Of a DNA stretch of 64,000 bases, positions 1 to 7,899 are shown piece after piece; positions within the stretch are counted from its first letter, which is position 1; each line of letters opens with the position of its first letter. The translations under genes and the position numbers were made by a program. Source of the stretch: an uncultured Collinsella sp. (GTDB lineage: Bacteria; Actinomycetota; Coriobacteriia; Coriobacteriales; Coriobacteriaceae); contig CABUXM010000002.1 in NCBI GenBank assembly GCA_902495545.1, positions 1 to 64,000 of the forward strand, in the 5' to 3' direction. The notes under the pieces were generated by a model. It had not been told where the DNA came from and made no database searches. It saw nothing but the letters and a program-made list of their open reading frames with translations.

Positions 1-1
1 C

Positions 2-280
2 GGTGTGCTGGTCTTTGATGCTGCCAATCGGACAGCAGTAAAGATGATCGCAAAAACATGGCTTAAGACTGCAAAAATCAAGGATGTGGGGGCCTATTTT
101 GCGGTTTCGGATGCCGCCAAGGAAATCGGCACGTGGAACAGCCGTCTGCAGGTCACAAGTCGCGGCTATATGCTGGGTTACAACGATTTGAGAGACCCTT
201 CTGTCAGCGGCTTTTTCCGGTTTCTCGCAAGGGTCGGTGACAACGGGATGAAAATGCAAATCGTGAAAATAAGATTTTGA
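2..280 (+). CDS. C-terminal part of an unrecognised protein (5' end outside window)
   Basis: The reading frame is open from the first bases of the window to a TGA at 278-280, so this is probably the end of a longer gene. A GTG at position 5 has no visible ribosome binding site. The visible ~92 residues (VFDAANRTAVKMIAKTW near the start, ending MKMQIVKIRF) are basic, with no membrane segment or familiar motif. I do not recognise the family. A perfect hairpin terminator follows 13 bases after the stop, which supports a true gene end here. Confidence 0.45.
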   Translation, partial: GVLVFDAANRTAVKMIAKTWLKTAKIKDVGAYFAVSDAAKEIGTWNSRLQVTSRGYMLGYNDLRDPSVSGFFRFLARVGDNGMKMQIVKIRF

Positions 281-293
281 GAGGCAAAAATGC

Positions 294-343
294 AAAAGAC
301 GAGCGCTTCTTGCCGCTCAATTGGCAAGAAGCGCTCGTCTTTT
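294..343. terminator. Bidirectional intrinsic terminator, perfect 21-bp stem
   Basis: Arms 294-314 and 323-343 are exact reverse complements around an 8-base loop. The arms begin with four A and end with four T, so the structure can stop transcription from both sides. It sits between the convergent unknown gene (left) and the ROK kinase at the end of the PTS operon (right). Confidence 0.85.
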
Positions 344-375
344 CTTAACGCGTTGTATGGCGGAGAGAGCGCAAG

Positions 376-1260
376 TTACGCGAGCGCCCTTCTTGCCAGC
401 TCGGCCGCGCCGAGGATTCCTTGGTCGCCGCCGCAGCCCGGGGCGCAGATGTAGCTCTCCATGTCCTTAAGCTCGGCGGTCTGGATGTAGCCACCCAGAT
501 ATTCGAGGGTCTTCTTGCGGACGATGCCGTAGAGCTGCTCCTGGTGCATCACGCCGCCGCCGAGGACGATGCGGCGAGGCGAGTACATGAGCACGAGGTT
601 CGCGCACATCTGCCCCAGATAATCCCCCTCGAGCGCCCACACCTCAGCGTTGTCCGCGAGCTCGGCCGCGGGCTTTCCCCAGCGCGCGGCGATGGCGGGG
701 CCGGAGGCGAGGCCCTCGAGACAGCTCGCGTGGCTCGGGCAGACGCAGCGTCCCTCCTCGGTGGGACGGGTCCTTACCAGCATGTGGCCGGCCTCGGGGT
801 GCAGCATGCCGTGAAGGAGCCTGCCCGCGCACATGACGCCCGCGCCCACGCCGGTGCCAATGGTCACGTAGACGGCGTCCTCGAGCCCCTTGCAGCAGCC
901 GAAGACTACTTCGCCGAGGCAGGCAACGTTCACGTCCGTGTCGTAGGCCACCGGAATCCCGAGGGCGTCGGCGAACGCGGCGCGAAGACCATAGCCTCGC
1001 CACGCGAGCTTGGGCGTCTGAAGGATGGAACCGTAGCGCTCATCGTTGGGGTCGACGCAGGTCGGGCCGAAGGCGCCGATGCCCAACGCGTTCACATCAC
1101 GGGCGGTGAACCACTCGACCATTTGTGGGACGGTCTCGGCGGGCATAAGCGTCGGGGTCTCCATACGGTCGAGGACCTCGCCGTCGCCGGACACCACGGC
1201 ACAGACCATCTTGGTCCCGCCGGCCTCGAGGGCGCCGAGCCTCATTTGCTTTTCGCTCAT
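376..1260 (-). CDS. ROK-family sugar kinase, probably fructokinase
   Basis: A 294-residue ROK kinase that would phosphorylate a free hexose, most likely fructose, in the cytoplasm. The N-terminal ATP-binding motif LGALEAGGTKMVCAV is the form seen in Gram-positive ScrK/GmuE fructokinases. A zinc site follows (CVCPSHASCLEGLASGP, about residues 172-188), preceded by the HPEAGHM histidine. Length is normal for the family. The start has a strong site (AAGGAGG, 5 bases upstream of ATG). It is the last gene of the leftward PTS/GH172 operon, separated from GH172 by a small GC hairpin (1282-1309). Fructokinase is the natural partner of a fructosidase that releases unphosphorylated fructose. Glucokinase or mannokinase activity cannot be excluded. 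Confidence 0.85.
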   Translation of the reverse strand: MSEKQMRLGALEAGGTKMVCAVVSGDGEVLDRMETPTLMPAETVPQMVEWFTARDVNALGIGAFGPTCVDPNDERYGSILQTPKLAWRGYGLRAAFADALGIPVAYDTDVNVACLGEVVFGCCKGLEDAVYVTIGTGVGAGVMCAGRLLHGMLHPEAGHMLVRTRPTEEGRCVCPSHASCLEGLASGPAIAARWGKPAAELADNAEVWALEGDYLGQMCANLVLMYSPRRIVLGGGVMHQEQLYGIVRKKTLEYLGGYIQTAELKDMESYICAPGCGGDQGILGAAELARRALA

Positions 1261-1339
1261 GTGATCCTCCTTACAAAGGGACGCCCGCAGTCATGGTCAA
1301 CCGCGGGCGCCCATAACGTTGGCTTGTTTCGAGGCGACC

Positions 1340-2464
1340 CTACCTGGGCACGCGGTCCTGCCTTGCGGCAAACGGGGCGAGCACGGCGTGCGGCTCGCTT
1401 TGGTACCAGTAGGCGACGGTGGAGATGTCGTCCTCGCGCTCGTAGAGCTTGATGTCGTCGTTGCCGAGGTCCTGGAACGTCACGCGCAGGTCCTCCTTGA
1501 ACGAGATCGGGTCGGGAAGGTGCCACCTGTAGAGGCCATGCCTGGGCAGCGCGTCGTCGTTGGTCGCGAGCATCGGGTTCGGGTTCGGCTTGCCCGCGCT
1601 GAAGCGGTCGCGCGTGGCGTCGCGCGTCGAGCGGTACGGGTAGCCGGCGAACAGCGTGTTGAAGCACTGCGCCTCGGGCAGCGCGTGGGGCGGCCTGTCG
1701 AGGAAGGCCCAGGCACCGCCGAAGTAGTCCTCGGCTCCCGTCGAGGTGACCGTGGGGAACTCCTCGTCGCCGTCGAGGAAGAACTTCATCTCGCCCTCGC
1801 CCCACCAATAGCGCTCCAGGGCGCACAGGGCCATGTAGGTGCCGACGTAGTAGCCCTTACCGCGCACGCCGTCGAGCACGGTGTAGTCGACGCCCCTGCG
1901 GGTGCTGCGCTCGCGGTTAAAACGGGCGTGGAAGTACATGGCGTCGTCCGGCACGTCGGTGAGCGCGTAGTTGAACGTGTAGAAGATGTACTTAATGAAC
2001 CCGGGGTGCTCGCTCGTAAGCGTGACCTTGGCGTGCTTCCTGAAAGGCATCTCGAAGTAGCAGTTCATGCCGCCCGTCGGGTTCACGCAGATGGGCATCG
2101 AGTTGACGATGGCGCGCTCACCGAAGCCGTTGCAGAAGAAGTCGCCGACAGGGCACTCGACCGAGGGGGTCTCCTCGTCGTCCCAGTAGAAGCGCAGCAC
2201 GAGGTCGCGCATGACGAAGCTGCCGGCGGCGGTCTTGTCGGGGACGGTCATCCAGATGTGGCGGATGATGCCGGGGCCCTCGATGTCCGCGAGCGTGATG
2301 GTCTCGCCGGACTCAAGGGGCACGCAGCACGAGCCCTTGCGGCCGACGCCGAGGTGGCTGGCCGACATGGCGGCACGGCCCTTCTCGCCCGTGATGTTCT
2401 CGGGGGTGATGGCGCGGCTTTCCTCACCGCCGTGCATCCACACGTCCTTAAGGAACTCTCTCAT
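1340..2464 (-). CDS. GH172 (DUF2961) glycosidase
   Basis: A 374-residue cytoplasmic protein (no signal peptide) of the DUF2961 family, now classed as glycoside hydrolase family 172. Characterised members include a Bifidobacterium enzyme acting on difructose dianhydride I and arabinofuranosidases of gut Bacteroidetes. Family marks visible are GPGIIRHIWMT near residue 64, the PVGDFFCNGFGE block near 105, ALERYWWGEGEMKFFLDGD near 215, and STGAEDYFGGAW near 242 containing a conserved acidic residue. AGGAGG lies 6 bases before the ATG. Because it sits between a fructose/mannose-type PTS and a ROK fructokinase, the substrate is more likely a fructofuranoside (difructose anhydride or a phosphorylated fructan fragment) than an arabinan. 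That assignment is inference. Confidence 0.8.
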   Translation of the reverse strand: MREFLKDVWMHGGEESRAITPENITGEKGRAAMSASHLGVGRKGSCCVPLESGETITLADIEGPGIIRHIWMTVPDKTAAGSFVMRDLVLRFYWDDEETPSVECPVGDFFCNGFGERAIVNSMPICVNPTGGMNCYFEMPFRKHAKVTLTSEHPGFIKYIFYTFNYALTDVPDDAMYFHARFNRERSTRRGVDYTVLDGVRGKGYYVGTYMALCALERYWWGEGEMKFFLDGDEEFPTVTSTGAEDYFGGAWAFLDRPPHALPEAQCFNTLFAGYPYRSTRDATRDRFSAGKPNPNPMLATNDDALPRHGLYRWHLPDPISFKEDLRVTFQDLGNDDIKLYEREDDISTVAYWYQSEPHAVLAPFAARQDRVPR

Positions 2465-2476
2465 CGTCGACCTCCT

Positions 2477-2875
2477 CTATTCGTCGTCTTCGCACTCGGC
2501 GGAACTGGCACCGTTCACGTAGACGATCTGCTGGCGCGCCTCGTCGACGAGGGCGTCGAAGTCGAGTTTCTCGTCGGGGCGCGCGAGCGCGACCGTCATG
2601 GCGAGCGGGAGGTTGACACCCGCGATCACGTGGATCCGGTCGGAGGCGAAGCGGGAGAAGCGCTGGTTCACGCTGCCGCCGAGCGCGTCGGTGAGGACGA
2701 CGACCTCGTCAGTGCCCGAAAGAGCCGCCTCGACCGCCGCGTCGAGCCCCTCGCCGTTGTCGTTCACGTAGGCGCACACGGCGTTGACGGCGTCGCTCTT
2801 ACCCGTAAGGAACTCGAGGGTGTCCTTGAAGCCCTGGGCGAGAAGGGAATGGCTCGCCACAACTATCTTTCTCAT
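2477..2875 (-). CDS. PTS mannose/fructose/sorbose-family EIIA component
   Basis: A 132-residue soluble EIIA domain of the mannose PTS family. It accepts phosphate from HPr on His9 (MRKIVVASHSLLAQG) and hands it to the EIIB encoded four genes upstream. Other family signs are the VVVLTDALGGSVNQ loop near residue 60 and the C-terminal helix with LDFDALVDEARQQI. The tail ends in an acidic CEDDE. It is encoded as a separate chain, as in levansucrase-type Lev PTS systems, rather than fused to EIIB as in E. coli ManX. It lies 12 bases upstream of GH172 and 26 bases downstream of EIID. Confidence 0.9.
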   Translation of the reverse strand: MRKIVVASHSLLAQGFKDTLEFLTGKSDAVNAVCAYVNDNGEGLDAAVEAALSGTDEVVVLTDALGGSVNQRFSRFASDRIHVIAGVNLPLAMTVALARPDEKLDFDALVDEARQQIVYVNGASSAECEDDE

Positions 2876-2901
2876 TGATTCACCAATCTCTTGGGTCGAA
2901 G

Positions 2902-3732
2902 CTAGGCAAGGATGCCGGCGGCGGAGGCGACCATCGCGAGGACGATCACCACGAGGATGAGGGCCGTCATGCTCGCGTTCTTCTTGGTAAGAAGGTAATA
3001 CGCGCTTCCCGTGATGGCGGCGGGGATCATGGCAGGCAGGATCTTGTCGAGCAGCGGCTGAATCTCCATCGAGACGTCGCCGAAGCTGAAGCTAATCGGG
3101 CAGGTGACGCCGATGACCGAGGCGATGAGGCAGCCGACCACGGTGAGGCCGAGCACGGAGGCGGCGGCAGTGAGGTTGGGAAGCTTCTCGCTGAAGTCGG
3201 TGACGAGCTTCACGCCCTGCTTGTAGCCGAACTCGAGGGCGTGCATGCGGACCCAGAAGATGGCCAAGATGAGCGCGAACCAGATGCCGGCTCCCACGGG
3301 GTTGCCCTCGATGGCCATGTAGGCGGCGATGGAGCCCATGATGGTCGGGATCATGGTCATGAGCAGGGAGTCGCCGACGCCGGCGAGCGGTCCCATGGTG
3401 CCGATCTTCAGGTCTTGGACGGCGTCCGCCGCCGCGAGGCCGTCACGCTCCTCCATGGCCACGCAGGCGCCGAGGATGATGGCGGCGAGCCAAGGCTGGG
3501 TGTTGTAGTAGCGGAAGTGGTTGTTGAGCGCCTGCTTATAGTCCTCGTCGTTCGTGTAGATCTTCCTCAGGATCGGCGAGAGGGCGTAGGCGACCGAGGC
3601 GCCCTGCTGGGTCTGGTAGTTGAAGGTGCACACGCTCATGAGCCAGCGCCAGTTCGCGTTGCGCAGGTCCTTCTTGGTGACCTTGTAACCGGAGGGCTTG
3701 CCCTCGGCGGCGGTGATGTTCTCGTTTTCCAT
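2902..3732 (-). CDS. PTS mannose/fructose/sorbose-family EIID component
   Basis: A 276-residue membrane component of the mannose-type permease. It shows the family block TKKDLRNANWRWLMSVCTFNYQ at the N terminus, AVQDLKIGTMGPLAGVGDSL near residue 117, and several C-terminal membrane segments (for example ALILVVIVLAMVASAAGIL). With EIIC it forms the translocation channel in the cytoplasmic membrane. Its ATG starts 2 bases after the EIIC stop region, with the binding site GGATGAG inside the end of EIIC, indicating translational coupling. Sugar specificity cannot be read from this subunit. Confidence 0.93.
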   Translation of the reverse strand: MENENITAAEGKPSGYKVTKKDLRNANWRWLMSVCTFNYQTQQGASVAYALSPILRKIYTNDEDYKQALNNHFRYYNTQPWLAAIILGACVAMEERDGLAAADAVQDLKIGTMGPLAGVGDSLLMTMIPTIMGSIAAYMAIEGNPVGAGIWFALILAIFWVRMHALEFGYKQGVKLVTDFSEKLPNLTAAASVLGLTVVGCLIASVIGVTCPISFSFGDVSMEIQPLLDKILPAMIPAAITGSAYYLLTKKNASMTALILVVIVLAMVASAAGILA

Positions 3733-3734
3733 GG

Positions 3735-4520
3735 TTACTCATCCTCTCCGATGAAGGCGTCTGCGGAAGCGTGGGCGGTGAGCTCGGCGTCCTTCTCGGC
3801 ACGCTGATAGAACGCGATCGCGAGGGCAACGCCGACGATGGCGGCACCGATGATGGGCACGTTCAGGAAGGCCGAGAGGAAGAAACCAGCGAGCAGGTAC
3901 TGGAAGTACTTGGCGGTTGGCATGTAGCGGAGCAGCATGGCGATACCGATGGCCGGGAGCATCTTGCCGGCGAGGGTGAGGCCGGAGAGGAACCACTGGG
4001 GCATGACCTCGAGGAGCCAGTTGACGGCGGGCTGGCCGAGCGTCACGGAGACAAAGACGGGCAGGGCGGCGCACAGGCCGAAGAGCGCGGGGCAGACCCA
4101 CAGGATGGCGTTCATCTGATTGAACTTACCCTCGTTGCAGAACTTCTGGGACTTCTCGACGACAAAGCCGTTGAGGATCTTGACGACGACGTCGAGCTGG
4201 ATGCCGAGCATGCCGACCGGCAGGCCGATGGCGAGGCCCGTGTCGGAGCCCAGGGTCACGCCGTAGGCGGTGGCGATGATGGCCATCGTGCCGTAGTCGG
4301 GGATCGAAGAGCCGCCGAAGCCCGCGACGCCGAGCTGCATGAGCTGGATGGTGCCGCCGATGACGAGGCCGGTCTGCCAGTCGCCCATGACGACGCCGGT
4401 GATAAGGCCCCAGAAGACGGCATAGTTGACGAAGATCATCGGGATGCCGTAGTAGTCCACGTGCTTGATGAAGGCAAGCAGGGTCAAAAGGACGACCTGC
4501 AAGATAGTGAAGTTGACCAT
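3735..4520 (-). CDS. PTS mannose/fructose/sorbose-family EIIC component
   Basis: A 261-residue hydrophobic integral membrane permease with about six to seven membrane segments. The signatures MGDWQTGLVIGGTIQLMQLG and GLAIGLPVGMLGIQLDVVVK are typical of EIIC of the Man family. A strong AAGGAGG precedes the ATG. It stands between EIIB and EIID in the usual B-C-D order of Lev/Man operons. The C terminus is hydrophilic and acidic. No truncation is visible. Confidence 0.93.
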   Translation of the reverse strand: MVNFTILQVVLLTLLAFIKHVDYYGIPMIFVNYAVFWGLITGVVMGDWQTGLVIGGTIQLMQLGVAGFGGSSIPDYGTMAIIATAYGVTLGSDTGLAIGLPVGMLGIQLDVVVKILNGFVVEKSQKFCNEGKFNQMNAILWVCPALFGLCAALPVFVSVTLGQPAVNWLLEVMPQWFLSGLTLAGKMLPAIGIAMLLRYMPTAKYFQYLLAGFFLSAFLNVPIIGAAIVGVALAIAFYQRAEKDAELTAHASADAFIGEDE

Positions 4521-4529
4521 GTTCCCTCC

Positions 4530-5003
4530 TTAGATGAGGTCGGCGACGGAGACGGGCTTGTCGGCGGGCACGAACTGTGCCGTCACCTTGACGCCGCGGG
4601 CGATGAGCGCCTTGTAGCTTTGGACGTTCTCGGCGGAGGCATAGGCGCGCTGGGTGAGCTGGACGCCGCCCTCCTTGACAAGAGAGCCGCCGACGATCAG
4701 CGACGGGAGCTCGATGCCCGACTCGACCAGGTGAAGGATCGTCTCGGGCTCCTTGGCGATGACAAAGACCTTCTCGCGGTCGTACTTGCCTGCCGCGAAG
4801 TTCTTGAGCGCGGTCTCCTCGGAGATGATCGAGACGGCCATGCCCGCGGGGCGCGCCATCCTCATGGTGGACTTCAGGACCTCGTCGCCAGCGACCTTGT
4901 CGTCGATGACCATGACTCGGGTCGCGCCCGACACCGGGGCCCACTGCGTCACGATGATGCCGTGAAGCAGGCGATTGTCGATTCGTGCCATAACAACACT
5001 CAT
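4530..5003 (-). CDS. PTS mannose/fructose/sorbose-family EIIB component
   Basis: A 157-residue cytoplasmic EIIB protein. The phosphorylation site is His14 in ARIDNRLLHGIIVTQWAP, matching the R-x-D-x-R-L-x-H-G motif of the family. I chose the ATG at 5001-5003 because GATAGGAGC lies just before it; the frame is open further upstream but the extra 23 residues are not family-like. It is the first PTS gene, 123 bases downstream of the LevR-like regulator. That gap could carry the operon promoter. The order B-C-D-A with the regulator upstream resembles lev operons. Confidence 0.92.
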   Translation of the reverse strand: MSVVMARIDNRLLHGIIVTQWAPVSGATRVMVIDDKVAGDEVLKSTMRMARPAGMAVSIISEETALKNFAAGKYDREKVFVIAKEPETILHLVESGIELPSLIVGGSLVKEGGVQLTQRAYASAENVQSYKALIARGVKVTAQFVPADKPVSVADLI

Positions 5004-5126
5004 GTTTGCTCCTATCAAATGAAGTTTTACGTTCGGTACTGCCTCGGCGCTATCCGGATTCGCGCCGGGCAAGGGGTTATCGGATTATTGAGGACGCGCG
5101 GTCAGCTCGCGGCGGCGCGGGGAAGG
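5004..5126 (-). promoter_or_regulatory. Leader/promoter region between regulator gene and PTS operon
   Basis: This 123-base gap is the only sizeable untranslated interval in the cluster upstream of EIIB. It holds a GC hairpin (CGGCGC at about 5052 pairing with GCGCCG about 11 bases on). No -24/-12 (TGGC/TTGC) sigma-54 promoter is visible on the minus strand. A promoter here is an inference from layout. Confidence 0.3.
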
Positions 5127-7868
5127 TCACTCGTCGAACAGGAGGCTCGAGGAGCCGAGACGCTCCTCTCGCGCCGGGGCGGCGCTCACGCTGATGTAGT
5201 CGAAGACGTAGGCGATCTCGCTTACAGGAACCTCCACGCGATAGCGCGTCGAGATGCTCGAGAAACTCTGCCTGAAGGACTCGATGAAGTCGGCGTGCTC
5301 TTCCTCGAAGCGATCCTGGCCGACGTAGGTCTCGATGGGGTTGCGGGTGACGAGGCGCTCGACGAGGCAACAGAGGTGAACGTACAGCCCGATGATGGCG
5401 TTGCTGCCGATCTTCTCGCCCGTTCTGCGCTGAAGCTCGTGCACGGCGCTCTCGATCTCGTGGAACAGCCGCTCCGGGTCGAGGATGGTGATGGAGCGGA
5501 TAACGTTCTGCAGCGTCATGTTCGAAAGCAGCTTCTCGTGAAAAGAAGCGAGCTCGGAGACGTCGAGCCACCTGCCGAACACGGCATCGACCTTCGAGGC
5601 GGACGCCGTCGACATAATGTCTTCGAGGGCGACGAAGGGAACGGAGGCAATCCCGGGGTCTCCCGTGCCGATGACGGCGCAGACGCGGTGCTCGGAGAAA
5701 ACGGCGTCGTTCGACCCGTTCGCGACGAGCTGCTTGAAGGGCCTCGTGAGCAGGCGCGCGCCTATGGTGCGCGGGAGGCTCTGCGAGACGAGCTGGCGTA
5801 TCCTCTCCGCGGCGTCGACCCCGGACTCGGAGCAGAAGACGATGGCGTCCTCACGGTTGACGCGCTCGATCACCTTGCAGTGCGTCACGCACGCGGCGGT
5901 CGCATCGCCAAGAACCTCGGCGATGGACTTGCCGCCGAGCAGCCCGACCCCGATCTCGAGCGCAAGACCGGTAGAGACGTTGTTCACCACGCCGATAGTG
6001 GAGTCGGTAACGTTCTCGAGGGCCTTATAGGCCTCCTCCAAGGAGCCCATGTCGACGAGGAACACGACCCCGGTGCAGTAGGAATGGCGGTCGACGAGGC
6101 GCTGGAGCGGACCGACGATGTCCTTCAGCTGCTGGTCGTAGGGCATGTCGACCGCCTCGTACACATGCATGCCGAGCATACGGTTCGCCGCGTCGGCGAT
6201 GCTCGTCGCCGTTGAGTAGCCGTGGGACAAGATGACGCAGAGCGTTCGAAGGGCCTTCGCGTCGCGAGACTCCGATGCGACGCACAGCGTCAGAAGCGTC
6301 TTCGTGAAGTGATCGAGCGAGATTCCGAGTGCCCCTTCCATGTCTGCGGCGACCTGATCGGAGACGCTCGAGGCAAACGGCAATTCGGAGGTCACGGCAC
6401 CGAGGAGATGGGAGATTTGCTCCGCACAGGCAGACTTTCGCTTAGCCAGGCCGATGCCCGGCCACAACTGCAGGCAAATCTCCTGGGCCAGCAGAAAAGC
6501 GACCTTCCTCGAAAGCTCGATGCCATAAGAAGAGCCTGCGTCGGCAAGGACCGCGCCCACGATGCGCTCGAAGGCGCGCGACCTCGAGGAGGTAACGCCG
6601 CGGCCGAAGATCAAGTGATCCTCAACGCCGCGCACAGCGGAGACAGCTTGCGAGACGAGCTCGGAGACAGAGAGCTCCCCGGCGCAGAATCGCTCATCGA
6701 GAGAGCACAGGGCATCGAGCGCCTGCTCGACCGGCCCTGTGCTCTCGGCGGCATCCAGGGACGCGTCGATCAGAACGCCATCGTCGGGCTGTTGATCGAT
6801 CTGCGCGGAGGAGAGGAGCCCGCTGGGAAGAAGATACGGGCGAACGACGACGTAGTCGCCCTCGCGATTGAGGAACGCTTTGGCGCAGCAGTTCGTCACG
6901 CAGGCGCGCAAGCCGGCGATGTTATCGGAAAAGTCCGCGTTCACGAGGCAACGGTATGCGCCGCGGCTGATCTTCACATCAGAACCGATTCGGCACCCCT
7001 CGCTGCGCAGGAAGCTCAAGATGAGATCCTCGCGCTCCTCGGGGGTCCGCTCCTTGAGTGAGGGGACGCGGGCACAGATGGGCATTTTGCTGTAGGCCGA
7101 GGAAACCTTCAGGTCATCGGCGGAAAGCGCCGTCGAAAGAACGAGGCGAGCGCGCGGCGCATCCTGGGAGGCATCGAGCCCGAGGGCCGTCGCAAGGCAG
7201 TGCTCCATCGCAGAGGGAGAGAGTGCCTCGATGCCGTTGACAAAGACCACACCCCCGCGCGATTTCGCGATCGACTCGTCAAGAAGCCCGTTGAACGAGG
7301 CGGCGTCCGGGACCCCGGCGCAGTCGATGCGCACATAGGAGGAGTCGCGGGACAGCAAGCCCTGGTTCTTGCCGTACTCGTACACAAGGCGAGAAAGGAA
7401 AGACTTACCGACACCCACGCCGCCGCTCAAGAGGATGGGCAGGCCAAACGGAGGGTACTGAACCGCAGCCTTGCACTGCTCGACAACGGAGCTGAGGCTC
7501 AGGTCGAAGCCCACGGCACGCGCGAAGTCGCGGTGATCGGCGATTCCCGTCGCCTGGATGAGGTCGGCGAGCGAGGCGTACTCGCTTGCAGAGAGCTTTA
7601 CCTGAAAACGCTTCTGGAACGCGCGGCGATGAAAATAACGGACAGGCCTGCCCGCCACCTTAACCACAAGGCCGGCGCGAACAAGGTCGTTGACGTACTG
7701 GCTCGCCAGACTCCTGGAGATGATGAGTGTCTCGGCGATGTCGGAGGTGGACAGACGGGCAAGGTCGTCGAGCGAGACGGCAGAGGTGAGGGCCTCGAGA
7801 TGCTCGAGAATCCTGTCCCTCATGTCGACGGGCTTCTTTGCCAAGCTGTCCTGTGCGGTCTTGTCCAT
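5127..7868 (-). CDS. LevR-like PTS-regulated transcription regulator with degenerate AAA+ domain
   Basis: A 913-residue regulator with the LevR domain order. There is an N-terminal winged helix (about 15-75), an AAA+ domain (about 115-340) with an intact Walker A GGVGVGKS at 149-156, a helical PRD-like region, an EIIA-Man-like domain with candidate phospho-histidine 549 (CVILSHGYSTATS), an EIIB-like segment with Cys679 (VFCSESGVDAAERI), and a C-terminal PRD with His831 (LYVHLCCLVERL). In true LevR proteins the AAA+ domain carries GAFTGA to contact sigma-54 and a Walker B Asp-Glu. Here GAFTGA is absent and Walker B reads VVFVNGIEAL. It should therefore control the adjacent PTS operon by another route, with activity tuned by PTS phosphorylation. 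AAGGAGG precedes the ATG by 9 bases. Confidence 0.85.
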   Translation of the reverse strand: MDKTAQDSLAKKPVDMRDRILEHLEALTSAVSLDDLARLSTSDIAETLIISRSLASQYVNDLVRAGLVVKVAGRPVRYFHRRAFQKRFQVKLSASEYASLADLIQATGIADHRDFARAVGFDLSLSSVVEQCKAAVQYPPFGLPILLSGGVGVGKSFLSRLVYEYGKNQGLLSRDSSYVRIDCAGVPDAASFNGLLDESIAKSRGGVVFVNGIEALSPSAMEHCLATALGLDASQDAPRARLVLSTALSADDLKVSSAYSKMPICARVPSLKERTPEEREDLILSFLRSEGCRIGSDVKISRGAYRCLVNADFSDNIAGLRACVTNCCAKAFLNREGDYVVVRPYLLPSGLLSSAQIDQQPDDGVLIDASLDAAESTGPVEQALDALCSLDERFCAGELSVSELVSQAVSAVRGVEDHLIFGRGVTSSRSRAFERIVGAVLADAGSSYGIELSRKVAFLLAQEICLQLWPGIGLAKRKSACAEQISHLLGAVTSELPFASSVSDQVAADMEGALGISLDHFTKTLLTLCVASESRDAKALRTLCVILSHGYSTATSIADAANRMLGMHVYEAVDMPYDQQLKDIVGPLQRLVDRHSYCTGVVFLVDMGSLEEAYKALENVTDSTIGVVNNVSTGLALEIGVGLLGGKSIAEVLGDATAACVTHCKVIERVNREDAIVFCSESGVDAAERIRQLVSQSLPRTIGARLLTRPFKQLVANGSNDAVFSEHRVCAVIGTGDPGIASVPFVALEDIMSTASASKVDAVFGRWLDVSELASFHEKLLSNMTLQNVIRSITILDPERLFHEIESAVHELQRRTGEKIGSNAIIGLYVHLCCLVERLVTRNPIETYVGQDRFEEEHADFIESFRQSFSSISTRYRVEVPVSEIAYVFDYISVSAAPAREERLGSSSLLFDE

Positions 7869-7878
7869 GACTTCTTAC

Positions 7879-7894
7879 CTCCTTGTACAAGGAG
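7879..7894. promoter_or_regulatory. 16-bp perfect palindrome overlapping the regulator's ribosome binding site
   Basis: CTCCTTGTACAAGGAG is a perfect palindrome whose minus-strand half contains the AAGGAG that serves the LevR-like gene starting at 7868. It may be an autoregulatory operator or a small structure masking the site in mRNA. The overlap is seen directly; the role is inferred. Confidence 0.4.
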
Positions 7895-7899
7895 TATAA

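Noticed and set aside
5004..5126. Sigma-54 promoter for the PTS operon
   Set aside because: No TGGC-N-TTGC pair with correct spacing on the minus strand, and the regulator lacks GAFTGA.
3771..6215. Open frame of about 814 codons on the plus strand across the PTS operon
   Set aside because: Antisense to EIIB, EIIC and the regulator, all of which have clear motifs; composition is an artefact of GC3 bias.
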